DNA of 64,000 bases from Microbacterium paraoxydans. Its GTDB lineage: Bacteria; Actinomycetota; Actinomycetes; Actinomycetales; Microbacteriaceae. Shown here piece by piece: positions 1-8,590 of this stretch. Both the position numbers and the translations under genes were made by a program. Within the stretch, counting starts at the first letter, position 1, and each line of letters opens with the position of its first letter. Where the stretch lies: positions 124,001 through 188,000 of the forward strand of contig NZ_JAIVLG010000001.1 in NCBI RefSeq assembly GCF_020524545.1. The letters are read 5' to 3'. Under the pieces are notes generated by a model, which searched no databases, was not told the origin of the DNA, and saw nothing but the letters and a program-made list of their open reading frames with translations.

Positions 1-111
1 CCTCTATCGGTGCCAAGAGAACTGGTGCCCCTCATGCGCTCCGGCGCGTGATCCGCCGAAACCACAGAGATCGCGCCATCCGGGCACATCGGATGCGACG
101 AGAGGAACCCC

Positions 112-3100
112 GTGAAACACGCCGAACGATCACGCCGACTCTGGGCGATTATCGCGCTTCTCGCGCTCATGGCCTCCCTCGTAGGCGCCCAGCCCGCTTT
201 CGCAGACGAGGACTCCACCACGTCGCTCACCCTCACTCAGGTGACGCCCGCGACGCAGCAGTCGGGCACCACGTTCCAGTACCGCCTCGCCTACAGCTGT
301 AGCAACCTCAACAACGTGGTCTGCGGTGAGGACCCGGTCATCACCGTGCCCCTCGGCGACGCCGCCGACATGCCCGTGAGCGTCGCCGACAGCAGCGCCA
401 TCGCTTCCTGGGAGGTGGTTGGCGACGACCTCGTGATCACGATGAACGACCTGCCCGAGGGGTCTGCCGGAACGATCGACTTCACGGTGACGCCTCCCAA
501 CCGCACGACACCGAACGGCACGACGTGGACGCTGGACGCGGAGCTAACCTTCGGCGACGGTGTGACCCCCGGCGCGTCAGCTCCCGCGTCGGTCACCTCG
601 ACCGCCACTGCCTCGCCGAGCCTGTCGCTGGTCAAGTCGGCCAACGGGAACTTCTTCCGGCCAGGTGACACGGTCGTGTTCCAGCTGAGCTGGAGCTGCC
701 CTCAGTCGGGGGCGGCGACAGGCGTCGAGAACCTCACGGGACTCTCGATCGTCGACACGTTGCCTGCCGGGCTCACCTATGTGTCCAGTTCGCCGACAGC
801 CGCCTCGGTAGCGGGACAGCAGATCACGATCGAGGTCCCGCAGAGCGGACTAGGTTTTTCGTGCAGCAGCGGCTCGGCGACAGCGGTGACCGTCACCGCG
901 ACCGTCGATGAGAACGTCATCGACGGGACGGTACTGACCAACGTCGCCGAGGCGACGGGCACTCCGCTGAGCGGATCGCCCGCGGTCACGGCGAACGCCA
1001 GCGACGGCATCACGATCGTCGACCAGCTGGGCGCCGGTGAGGCATCGAAGATCGGGTACGGACCCGTCACGCACAACGTCGGCGACGTCGGCACGTACGA
1101 CGCGGGCCGCGGGGGCTACCTCTCCGGGACCTACGCCGGTCCGTGGCTGGACCGTGGGATCGCGGCCGATCGCACCGGCGATCCGATCGAAGCCAGCGGC
1201 AACGAGGTGAGCGGCCGTGTGGAGGCGATGTACCAGCTTCGCGTCCTCATGCCGGTGGCCGGTCTCGAACATGCTGTGATCGACCCCGTGCCCTGTCAGG
1301 ACGGTGCCGCTGGACCGATCTACACCAGCCGGGATCCGGGCGATCTCTGCCAGGACCCCGCGTTCCACGCGACGATGGTGACGGCGCGGGTCTACACCGG
1401 TGCCGGCAACGTCGGCGTTCCCGTCGATCACGGACTCCAGGCCCGGTTGACGGACGGCACATTGATCGACCTCGAACCCGGGCCCGTGCGCGCGGGAGAG
1501 ATCTCACCCGGAATGCTGTACTACCGCAGCTACTACGTGCCTGAGAACGCGGTGGGTCAGGTCGCCGAGCTGGTCTTCCCGCGCTCAGACACAATGATCA
1601 ATCGCGCCACGTACTACTTCATCGGCGGCTACGCGGACGAGGATCTCGCCGGAGGTGACGTTCTTCGCAACCGCTTCACCTTGGAGTCCTTCGCTCCCGG
1701 CGAGGACGAGCCCTACGCCTCGGGGCCGAGCAACAACGGCAACGTCTACGTGCTCAGCGGACCCCAGGTCGGCGCGTGGAAGATCTGGCTCTCGTCATCG
1801 AGCACGTTCCGCCTGTCCGCGTACTTCATTGCCCCGGACTTCGCGATTCTCGATGGCTCGTTGACGCTCACCGATCGGCTGCCTGCCGGCCTCCGGCTGG
1901 CGGGACCCATCGTCGCCAACTCGGCCTTCGAGCGGACGACGTCCACCTTCCACGCGATCGAGTGGGACGTTCAGCAGGAGCCGGATCCGGTGACGGGGGA
2001 GACCATCATCACGATCGAGGTTCCATACGAGCAGTTCGCTGAGCAACGCACCGGGGGTAACTGGATCACGACCTTCGATGTGCCCGTGGTCTGGGACTTC
2101 CCCGGCACCTACCGCAACACGGTCCAGGTGAGCCTTCGCGACGCGAGCGTGGACGGCTCCTTCTGCCTCACGGGGGAGCCCGTCGCCGGCACGAGCGGCG
2201 TGGACTTCGCGTGTCAGCGATCCGCCGCCTTCACCGTGGCGCCCGACCCGACGTCCGACGCCGTTCAGGTGTTCAAGACGGTGCGGGGAAGCGAGGACGA
2301 CGAGTTCCTGCGCAACCCGGCGATCGGTGCGGTCTCCGCCGACGGCGGTCCGGTCGCCTACCGGCTGAACTGGACCAACAAGAGTGCCGCCGACGTCGGG
2401 CAGGTCGTGCTGTACGACCTGCTGCCCACCGTCGGTGACACCGGAACCCTCGCCGAGAACGCCGGTCAGCAGCGCGGGTCATCCTTCACGCCCGAGCTCG
2501 TGGGCCTCGAGGCTCTGCCCGCCGGAGTGTCGGTGGAGTACTCCACCGCGACCAACCCGTGCCGCGACGAGGTCTTCCCGAACGCGTCGAACACCACCTG
2601 CGTCGACGACTGGACGGCATCTGCCCCCGGCGACCTCTCGACGGTGACGGCGCTGCGCTTCGTCTCCACCGAGACCTATGCGTTCGACGAGGGCTTCGTG
2701 ATCGAGTTGAACATGACCGCCCCCGAGATCGCGACGCCCCAGGACATCGCCTGGAACACCTTCGCTGCGGCTCAGACCAACCTCGACACCGACGAGGCGA
2801 TCCGTCCCGTCGAGTCGGCGCGCGTGGGTCTGGCTCGCCCCGATTTCGCCGAGGGCGAGCCGGAGTGGTCCCTGCGCAAGGAGGCCCTCGTCGACGGTGA
2901 GGTGATTCCGAACGGCACCGAGGTGGATCCCGGCGATACCGTGACGTATCGCGTGGTCGCGACCAACAGCGGCACCGTCCCGATCGAGGACGTCGTGCTC
3001 ACCGATGACCTCAGTCTCGTCTTCGATGACGCCGCCTTCGTGGCCGGATCGGGCGAGCTGTCGGTCGACGGCGGCGCGCCGGTGGCCGTGGCCGACCCCG

Positions 3101-3759
3101 CAGGAGACACGCTCACGACCGAGCCGTTCGTCCTGCCCATCGGCGCCGACGCCGTGCTGACCTATCAGGTGCGGGTGGACGACGACGCGTGGGAGCGCAC
3201 GCTCACCAACGTGGTGACCGGCGCCGGGGGCACGGAGGAAGAGCCCACCCCGCCCCTGCCGTGCGTGGAGGAGTGCACGACCACACAGGTGACACCATCG
3301 CTCGGCTCCGTGCGGTGGAGCAAGGTCGATCCTGCCGGAGAGCGGCTCGCCGGAGCCGAATGGGAGCTGACCGCGCTGGATGAGGAAGGGCAGCCCTCGG
3401 GTGAGGTGTTGACCATCGCGGACTGTACGGCCGAGCCGTGCGCCGGCGCGGATGTCGACCCGGCCGGGGGGCGGTTCCTGGTCGAGGACCTTCCACGTGG
3501 CGACTACCAGCTCGTCGAGACCAGGGCACCAGCCGGGTACCTGATCGATGCCACACCGGTCACCTTCGCGCTCACCGCGGCTGCACTCGACCTCGTCCTG
3601 GACGACATCGTGAACGTGCAACAGGGTGTCCCCGCCATTCCGCTCACCGGCGGTCTGGGCGCAGACCACTACCTCCTCGCCGGCGGGGCCCTCGCGGTCC
3701 TCGCCGCGCTCCTGGAGATCTGGCGCCGACGCCGCCGCACCACACAGGAGGTGCTGTGA
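112..3759 (+). CDS. LPxTG-type surface protein with DUF11-like and SpaA-like domains (probable pilus tip/ancillary subunit)
   Basis: A 1215-residue secreted, wall-anchored protein starting at GTG 112 behind a GAGAGGAA ribosome site. The N-terminus is a Sec signal (basic start, hydrophobic core, AFA-DE cleavage near residue 32). Repeated DUF11-like beta-sandwich segments lie at about residues 170-296, 716-870 and 918-1033. A SpaA-like/Cna-B domain at about 1063-1163 contains an E-box (YQLVETRAPAGY), which in this family supports an intramolecular isopeptide bond. The C-terminus has an IPLTG variant of the sortase motif, a hydrophobic helix and an arginine-rich tail. It is followed 104 bp later by the major pilin and then a class C sortase, so an ancillary or tip pilin is the best reading. 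A free-standing adhesin is possible. The ligand cannot be inferred. Confidence 0.85.
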   Translation: MKHAERSRRLWAIIALLALMASLVGAQPAFADEDSTTSLTLTQVTPATQQSGTTFQYRLAYSCSNLNNVVCGEDPVITVPLGDAADMPVSVADSSAIASWEVVGDDLVITMNDLPEGSAGTIDFTVTPPNRTTPNGTTWTLDAELTFGDGVTPGASAPASVTSTATASPSLSLVKSANGNFFRPGDTVVFQLSWSCPQSGAATGVENLTGLSIVDTLPAGLTYVSSSPTAASVAGQQITIEVPQSGLGFSCSSGSATAVTVTATVDENVIDGTVLTNVAEATGTPLSGSPAVTANASDGITIVDQLGAGEASKIGYGPVTHNVGDVGTYDAGRGGYLSGTYAGPWLDRGIAADRTGDPIEASGNEVSGRVEAMYQLRVLMPVAGLEHAVIDPVPCQDGAAGPIYTSRDPGDLCQDPAFHATMVTARVYTGAGNVGVPVDHGLQARLTDGTLIDLEPGPVRAGEISPGMLYYRSYYVPENAVGQVAELVFPRSDTMINRATYYFIGGYADEDLAGGDVLRNRFTLESFAPGEDEPYASGPSNNGNVYVLSGPQVGAWKIWLSSSSTFRLSAYFIAPDFAILDGSLTLTDRLPAGLRLAGPIVANSAFERTTSTFHAIEWDVQQEPDPVTGETIITIEVPYEQFAEQRTGGNWITTFDVPVVWDFPGTYRNTVQVSLRDASVDGSFCLTGEPVAGTSGVDFACQRSAAFTVAPDPTSDAVQVFKTVRGSEDDEFLRNPAIGAVSADGGPVAYRLNWTNKSAADVGQVVLYDLLPTVGDTGTLAENAGQQRGSSFTPELVGLEALPAGVSVEYSTATNPCRDEVFPNASNTTCVDDWTASAPGDLSTVTALRFVSTETYAFDEGFVIELNMTAPEIATPQDIAWNTFAAAQTNLDTDEAIRPVESARVGLARPDFAEGEPEWSLRKEALVDGEVIPNGTEVDPGDTVTYRVVATNSGTVPIEDVVLTDDLSLVFDDAAFVAGSGELSVDGGAPVAVADPAGDTLTTEPFVLPIGADAVLTYQVRVDDDAWERTLTNVVTGAGGTEEEPTPPLPCVEECTTTQVTPSLGSVRWSKVDPAGERLAGAEWELTALDEEGQPSGEVLTIADCTAEPCAGADVDPAGGRFLVEDLPRGDYQLVETRAPAGYLIDATPVTFALTAAALDLVLDDIVNVQQGVPAIPLTGGLGADHYLLAGGALAVLAALLEIWRRRRRTTQEVL

Positions 3760-3863
3760 CTCGGCCTGATCAGAACCCATCCGACACCCTCGGCGCGCCC
3801 GCGCCCAGGAATCACACCCACGTCGCCCGTCGCCGTGAACCCGAGAAGAAAGAGATCCATCAC

Positions 3864-5426
3864 ATGTTGAACACTCCCAAGGTCACGAAGCGAGGGCGCA
3901 CCACGCTCGCTGCGGCGGCCGCGATGTCGCTCGGCGTCGCGGGCGTGGTCCTCACCGGTGGTGCCGCTTCTGCAGCACCGGTGGCCGGCCCCGTCGACGA
4001 CAGCGTCATCGGCTCGCTGACCATCCACAAGTATGCGTACCCCGCAGACGGGGCGCAGGACCCGTCGGGTTCGGGTCAGGACCCGACGTCGGATGTCATC
4101 GAGGGCGTCGACTTCGAGGTCTGTGCCATCGACAACATCACCTCGCTCGGCGACACTTCCAACCTCGGGTGGGACCAGGTGCTCGGACTCGATGCGCTGA
4201 GCAGCAACGGGGCGGCACTGACCGGGTCGGTGGCGGGCGTCGACGGCGGCTCGTCGTTCGACCTGCTCAACTGCCAGACCGTCACGACCGATGTCAATGG
4301 AGAGGCCTTCCTCGCGAACCTCGCCGTCGGCGCGTACCTCGTGACCGAGACGGCCGCACCGGCGGGTGTCATCATGGGGGACCCGTTCGTCGTGACCGTC
4401 CCGACACCGGCCGATGACGTCGCAGGTGCGGACAACACGGGCATGTGGGAGTACGACGTCAACGTCTACCCCAAGAACGTGAACGTCGAGGCGCCGGACA
4501 AGGTCATCGGCGATCAGCCCACCAACGGTGTCGTGCTCGGTGACGACATCGACTACACCATCTCCCAGCGCATCCCCGCGCTGGCTGACGGCGACGTCTA
4601 CACCAAGCTCACCGTGACCGACACGCTGGACGACAAGCTCGACCTGCTCGCGGGTTCGGTCGTGGTCGGACTCGACGGCACTGCGCTGACCGAGGGGACG
4701 GACTACTCGCTCGACACCACGGGCGACGTCATCACGGTCGTGTTCCTGCAGCCCGGTCTCGACCAGCTCGCGAACGGCCAGACGCTGACGGTGGACTTCA
4801 CGGCCGTCGCCAACGCCAACGGTGTGATCGACAACCAGGCCTTCGTGAACGTCAACGACCTCGACCTCGACGGCGACGGCAACGGCGGCGACAACCCCAC
4901 GCCCGTGGTCACCACCCGCTGGGGCAACCTCCTCGGCGAGAAGACCGACGCGACGGGCAGCAACGTTCTCGGCGGTGCGGAGTTCAACGTCTACATGACC
5001 TCCGACACGGACGGCACCTGCGACGACGCCGCCACGGCCGACATCGACGGGCTCACCCCGGTCGCCACTACCACCTCGGCCGCTGACGGCTCCATCGTCG
5101 TCTCGGGCCTGTGGGTCGGTGACACGAACGAGGACGTCGCCGACCGCTGCTACATCCTCGAGGAGACGGTCGCCCCTGCCGGGTACGTCCTGCCCACCGG
5201 CGACGCAGCGCTGACCAGCGTGAACATCGTCCCCGGCGACACCGCCGTGGCCCCGACGTTCACCATCGAGAACGACCAGCAGCTGGTCCCCGGCCTGCCG
5301 CTGACCGGCTCGGACGGGCAGATGCTCCTGACCATCGGCGGCATCGCCTTGCTGACCATGGCAGCCGGTGGTGTGCTTCTCGCGCGCACGCGTCGCGAGC
5401 ACTCCGAGGTCACCGAGGCCGCATAA
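3864..5426 (+). CDS. SpaA-type major pilin (isopeptide-forming, LPLTG sorting signal)
   Basis: A 520-residue pilus backbone subunit. The start at ATG 3864 is preceded by an AAGAAAGAG ribosome site and opens a Sec signal peptide ending in ASA-AP. The pilin motif is visible as WEYDVNVYPKN, with Trp195 and Lys204; Lys204 is the expected nucleophile for sortase-catalysed polymerisation. An E-box (YILEETVAPAGY, 430-441) lies in the C-terminal Cna-B domain. The sorting signal LPLTG is at 478-482, followed by a hydrophobic helix and a short charged tail. These are the defining features of SpaA/FimA-type backbone pilins in Gram-positive bacteria. The adjacent class C sortase should polymerise it. The gene ends with TAA and is separated from the sortase by a strong hairpin. 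Confidence 0.92.
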   Translation: MLNTPKVTKRGRTTLAAAAAMSLGVAGVVLTGGAASAAPVAGPVDDSVIGSLTIHKYAYPADGAQDPSGSGQDPTSDVIEGVDFEVCAIDNITSLGDTSNLGWDQVLGLDALSSNGAALTGSVAGVDGGSSFDLLNCQTVTTDVNGEAFLANLAVGAYLVTETAAPAGVIMGDPFVVTVPTPADDVAGADNTGMWEYDVNVYPKNVNVEAPDKVIGDQPTNGVVLGDDIDYTISQRIPALADGDVYTKLTVTDTLDDKLDLLAGSVVVGLDGTALTEGTDYSLDTTGDVITVVFLQPGLDQLANGQTLTVDFTAVANANGVIDNQAFVNVNDLDLDGDGNGGDNPTPVVTTRWGNLLGEKTDATGSNVLGGAEFNVYMTSDTDGTCDDAATADIDGLTPVATTTSAADGSIVVSGLWVGDTNEDVADRCYILEETVAPAGYVLPTGDAALTSVNIVPGDTAVAPTFTIENDQQLVPGLPLTGSDGQMLLTIGGIALLTMAAGGVLLARTRREHSEVTEAA

Positions 5427-5480
5427 CACGAGCCTCGACGTCCTCGCGCCCGGCTTCGGCCGGTGCGTGAACCGAACGAA

Positions 5481-5513
5481 GCGGGTGGTTGCCCGAGCAC
5501 GGCAACCACCCGC
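5481..5513 (+). terminator. Perfect 13-bp hairpin between major pilin and sortase genes
   Basis: Arms GCGGGTGGTTGCC (5481-5493) and its exact complement (5501-5513) flank a 7-nt loop. There is no T-run after it, so it is not a classical intrinsic terminator. It may attenuate read-through into the sortase gene or protect the 3' end of the abundant pilin mRNA. It ends only 6 nt before ATG 5520, which argues that the sortase actually starts at ATG 5544. Confidence 0.6.
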
Positions 5514-5543
5514 TTCACCATGAGCCACAACACGAGAGCCCCG

Positions 5544-6464
5544 ATGTACTCGACTGGTCCGCGACACCGCATGCGCAGACAGCGCCGCTGGCGACCGAGC
5601 CCGCTCCTCCTGCTCACTGCCGTCGTGGCGCTCGCCGGTGCGACCGCGCTGGTGTACTCGAGCGCCGCCAGCTGGGTGTTCGCTCTCAACCAGACCCAGG
5701 TCGTCGACCGCTACTACACCTCGATCAACACGGCTCAGCCGTCTGCGGCGGAACAGCTTGACGAAGCGCGGCGCTACAACGCCGACCTGTCTGCCGGGGC
5801 GGTGCTCGCCGCGAACACCACCGTTCCCGAAGGAGACGGCGTATCGCGCAACCAGCTCTACGACTACTGGTCGATGCTGTCGACGTCCACCGGTGTGATG
5901 GCCCGGATCCAGATCCCGAAGATCGACGTCGACCTCCCGATCTACCACGGCACGAGCGAGAGCACCCTCCAGCGCGGTGTGGGGCATCTGGAAGGCACCT
6001 CGCTGCCTGTCGGCGGGGAAAGCACGCACACCGTTCTCACGGGGCATCGCGGCCTTGCCGAAGCGAGGCTCTTCACCGACTTGGACCGACTCGTGATCGG
6101 TGACACGTTCACGGTCAACACGTTCGGGAAGGTGCTCACGTACAAGGTCGTCGACACCCGAGTGGTGGAGCCCGACGACACTCAGGCGCTCCGTCAGGAG
6201 GAGGGCCGCGACCTGGTCACGCTGGTCACCTGCACGCCCCTCGGAGTCAACACCCACCGGATCCTCGTGACGGGCGAGCGGGTCACACCCACCCCGGACG
6301 AGGACCTGGAGTCCGCCACCGGTCCCTCCGATGCGCCCGGATTCCCCTGGTGGCTCGTCGCGTATGTCATCGCACTGACGGGAATCGGCTGGTATGTGTG
6401 GCGGGGAGGCCGGCGAACGAAACCCACGCCCCCGCGCTCCGGAGGAGACGATCACGATGACTGA
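5544..6464 (+). CDS. Class C (pilin-polymerising) sortase
   Basis: A membrane-bound transpeptidase of 306 residues that links pilin subunits through the LPLTG threonine to the pilin-motif lysine. An N-terminal hydrophobic segment (about residues 19-45) and a C-terminal one (about 270-290) frame the extracellular catalytic domain. The catalytic triad is visible as His168 in TGHRG, Cys230 in TLVTCTP and Arg239 in NTHRIL; the C-terminal membrane helix is typical of class C. An in-frame ATG at 5520 would add 8 residues but abuts the hairpin and lacks a ribosome site, whereas 5544 has GAGAG 5 nt upstream. The stop overlaps the next start by 8 bp, so the two are translationally coupled. Confidence 0.9.
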   Translation: MYSTGPRHRMRRQRRWRPSPLLLLTAVVALAGATALVYSSAASWVFALNQTQVVDRYYTSINTAQPSAAEQLDEARRYNADLSAGAVLAANTTVPEGDGVSRNQLYDYWSMLSTSTGVMARIQIPKIDVDLPIYHGTSESTLQRGVGHLEGTSLPVGGESTHTVLTGHRGLAEARLFTDLDRLVIGDTFTVNTFGKVLTYKVVDTRVVEPDDTQALRQEEGRDLVTLVTCTPLGVNTHRILVTGERVTPTPDEDLESATGPSDAPGFPWWLVAYVIALTGIGWYVWRGGRRTKPTPPRSGGDDHDD

Positions 6465-7020
6465 ACGTTCGACCGCAAGACGGATGCCGCGTCGCCGGTG
6501 GCTCGTCGTCGCCGCGATCGCAGTCGTCGCGGCGATCGGTGTCGGCGGCGCCATCTGGGCGGGAGTGTCGACCACGGCGACTCCTGTCGCACCCACCGTG
6601 CCGACGCCCCAGGGCGGTGGTGTCGGCGGCTACCTGTTCCAAGACCGCGACGGTGATGGCGTCCGCGGCCCCGGGGAACCGGCGCTGTCAGGATGGGACG
6701 TGCGGGTCTACTCGACCGGGCCGCTGCCCCTGGACACGACGGCCACGGATACGGACGGCGTGTTCGTCCTCGACACGATCGACGATGCGACCCCCGGTGA
6801 GACGACCGCGCGCATTCGCGTGCAGCCTGCCATCGAAGGGCCGGCGGCGGCGAACATGCCCACCCCCTCGGCGCTCTCCCAGGAGTTCACGATCCCGCTC
6901 GGCGAGACGGCTGCCATCCCCGTCGCCGCTTTCCGTGCGTGCCTCGCGCAGGACCAGTGCACGGACCTCCGTCTTCCCGACCTCGTGCCGCAGCTCACCA
7001 GTTCCGGCGGGGAAGAGTAG
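6457..7020 (+). CDS. Membrane-anchored SdrD B-like protein, probably the N-terminal part of an interrupted lysyl oxidase gene
   Basis: As read, a 187-residue protein starting at ATG 6457 behind GGAGGAG and overlapping the sortase stop. It has an RRMPRRR basic start, one membrane helix (about residues 11-32) and an SdrD B-like/Cna-B domain (GGYLFQDRDGDGVRGPGEPALSGWDV, split here only by the reading) at about 52-125. After a CLAQDQC cysteine pair it enters LRLPDLVPQLTSS, which looks like the opening strand of a bacterial lysyl-oxidase domain. It then stops at TAG 7018-7020. The same frame continues with the rest of that domain, so this is probably the front half of a longer ancestral gene of 382 codons before its stop. 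Confidence 0.7.
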   Translation: MTERSTARRMPRRRWLVVAAIAVVAAIGVGGAIWAGVSTTATPVAPTVPTPQGGGVGGYLFQDRDGDGVRGPGEPALSGWDVRVYSTGPLPLDTTATDTDGVFVLDTIDDATPGETTARIRVQPAIEGPAAANMPTPSALSQEFTIPLGETAAIPVAAFRACLAQDQCTDLRLPDLVPQLTSSGGEE

Positions 7021-7605
7021 CCGCCGCCCACGGCAACCCGCGTCGATACCACGACCAAGCCGGGCCGCGTCCTCCTCCGATTCGGGACATCGACGGCGAA
7101 TCTCGGCGGGCTGCTCCATGTCACCGCCGCAGAGGTCAGCGGTGACGGTGCGACTCAGAACGTCCAGCAGCGCGTGTACGGCGACGGGGAGGTGTACGTG
7201 CACGATGCGGGTCGATTCGTCTAGCACGCCGAACACAACCACTTCCATCTCGACGAGTTCGAATGCTACGAACTGGTATCCGAGGACAAGAGCACAGTCC
7301 TCGCCTCCAGCACCAAGGTGAGCTTCTGCCTCACCGACCTACTCGCCGTCGACCCTCCCGCGCGAGCGGACGGCGACGTCTTCCTCGACCTGCGCCCGTT
7401 CGACTGCGGCATCTACGAGCAGGGCATCAATACGGGGTTCGCCGACTACTACGGTGCCGATCTTCCAGACCAGTGGATCGATGTCACCGGCGTGCCGTCG
7501 GGGACCTACTGGGTGAAGCTGACCGTGGATCCCGAAGGGGTCTTGCTCGAGTCGGACAAGACAAACAACGTCGTCTACTTCGCCGTCGATTTCACGGCAC
7601 CATAG
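7021..7605 (+). pseudogene. Lysyl oxidase (LOX) domain remnant, in frame with the upstream gene and interrupted by a second TAG
   Basis: Reading on from the TAG at 7018 in the same frame gives a coherent lysyl-oxidase domain. The strand GRVLLRFGTSTANLGG comes first, then QQRVYGDG, a TAG at 7222-7224, the copper-binding motif HNHFH (7234-7248), KVSFCLTD, and a C-terminal QWIDVTGVPSGTYWVKLTVDP segment ending at TAG 7603. No frameshift is needed across the whole 6457-7605 frame; only the two TAG codons break it. In the family, this fold binds copper through the HxHxH cluster and oxidises lysine side chains or amines. Next to sortase and pilin genes it might have acted on surface proteins. Recent nonsense decay is the simplest explanation. 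Confidence 0.7.
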
Positions 7606-7795
7606 CGATCTCGGCCGGGACCGGAAGCCGTCATCTTCCGAGGCGGTGTCGTAGGCTCGCTTCCGACGCAGTTCCACGCTCTCCGCACGCACCGGATCGG
7701 TTCACCGCACCAGTGCGCACGTCCGTTCGTGCTGGCACCAGGAACCACGTAGGCTGAAACTCAGTCGCACGACGACGTTCGAAGGAGAACATCAG

Positions 7796-8554
7796 ATGCA
7801 GATCAGCGGACAGGGTGCGCTCGTCACCGGCGGAGCCTCGGGCCTCGGCTTGGCGACCGCACGCCGCCTCGTGGCCGCGGGCGCCCACGTGACGATCATC
7901 GACCTCGCCTCATCGAAGGGGGCGGACATCGCCGACGAGATCGGTGGATTGTTCGTCGCCGCCGATGTCACGAGCTCCGACGAGGTGCGCGCAGCCGTCG
8001 CGACAGCGCAGTCCGCAGCGCCACTGCGCGTCGTCGTGAACTGCGCGGGCATCGCACCCCCTGCCAAGGTGCTCGACCGCGAAGGCAGTCCGGCCGTCCT
8101 CGCCGACTTCGAACGTGTGGTCCGCATCAACCTCGTCGGCACGTTCAACGTCATCTCGCAGGCTTCGGCCGCGATCGCCAAGAATGAACTCCACGACGAC
8201 GAACGCGGCGTCATCGTCAACACGGCCAGCGTTGCCGCCTTCGACGGGCAGATCGGCCAGCCCGCGTACTCGGCGTCGAAGGGCGGCGTGCACGCGATGA
8301 CCCTCCCGATCGCGCGCGAGCTCGCGCGCCACGGCATCCGGGTCTGCACGATCGCGCCGGGCATCATGGAGACGCCGATGCTGATGGGGCTGCCGCAGGA
8401 GGCGCAGGACTCCCTCGGTCAGCAGGTGCCGTTCCCCGCCCGCCTCGGCCGCCCAGACGAGTACGCCGCTCTCGTGGAGCAGATCGTCGAGAACGGCTAC
8501 CTCAACGGCGAGACCATCCGTCTCGACGGTGCGATCCGCATGGCCCCGCGCTGA
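7796..8554 (+). CDS. SDR family oxidoreductase, type II 3-hydroxyacyl-CoA dehydrogenase-like
   Basis: A 252-residue classical short-chain dehydrogenase with the NAD-binding TGGASGLG at residues 11-18 and the YxxxK catalytic pair at Tyr158/Lys162 (YSASK). The substrate-loop sequence [11 protein letters not shown] and overall length resemble type II 3-hydroxyacyl-CoA dehydrogenases (HSD10-like), which oxidise short-chain 3-hydroxyacyl-CoAs. ATG 7796 follows a strong GAAGGAG site. The next SDR gene begins 36 bp downstream in the same direction. The exact substrate is inferred from resemblance only; no beta-oxidation genes are present nearby to confirm it. Confidence 0.85.
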   Translation: MQISGQGALVTGGASGLGLATARRLVAAGAHVTIIDLASSKGADIADEIGGLFVAADVTSSDEVRAAVATAQSAAPLRVVVNCAGIAPPAKVLDREGSPAVLADFERVVRINLVGTFNVISQASAAIAKNELHDDERGVIVNTASVAAFDGQIGQPAYSASKGGVHAMTLPIARELARHGIRVCTIAPGIMETPMLMGLPQEAQDSLGQQVPFPARLGRPDEYAALVEQIVENGYLNGETIRLDGAIRMAPR

Positions 8555-8590
8555 CCCCGCCCTCAGAACCTCGAGAACCCAGGAGAATCC

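Noticed and set aside
1..111. A gene end or promoter at the left edge
   Set aside because: Only a ribosome site for the 112 start could be supported; the short overlapping frames here have no features.
2479..3780. 433-residue minus-strand open frame over the surface protein 3' end
   Set aside because: No domain or ribosome site; the plus-strand gene has signal peptide, E-box and sorting signal.
3669..6596. 975-residue minus-strand open frame across the pilin and sortase genes
   Set aside because: It is antisense to well-supported genes, has no recognisable domain and has the valine/arginine/aspartate-rich make-up of GC-rich shadow frames.
6457..7605. TAG codons as programmed pyrrolysine-type recoding
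   Set aside because: TAG is used as an ordinary stop by several neighbouring genes (for example at 15459, 36091 and 50007), and no recoding genes are visible; nonsense decay is simpler.
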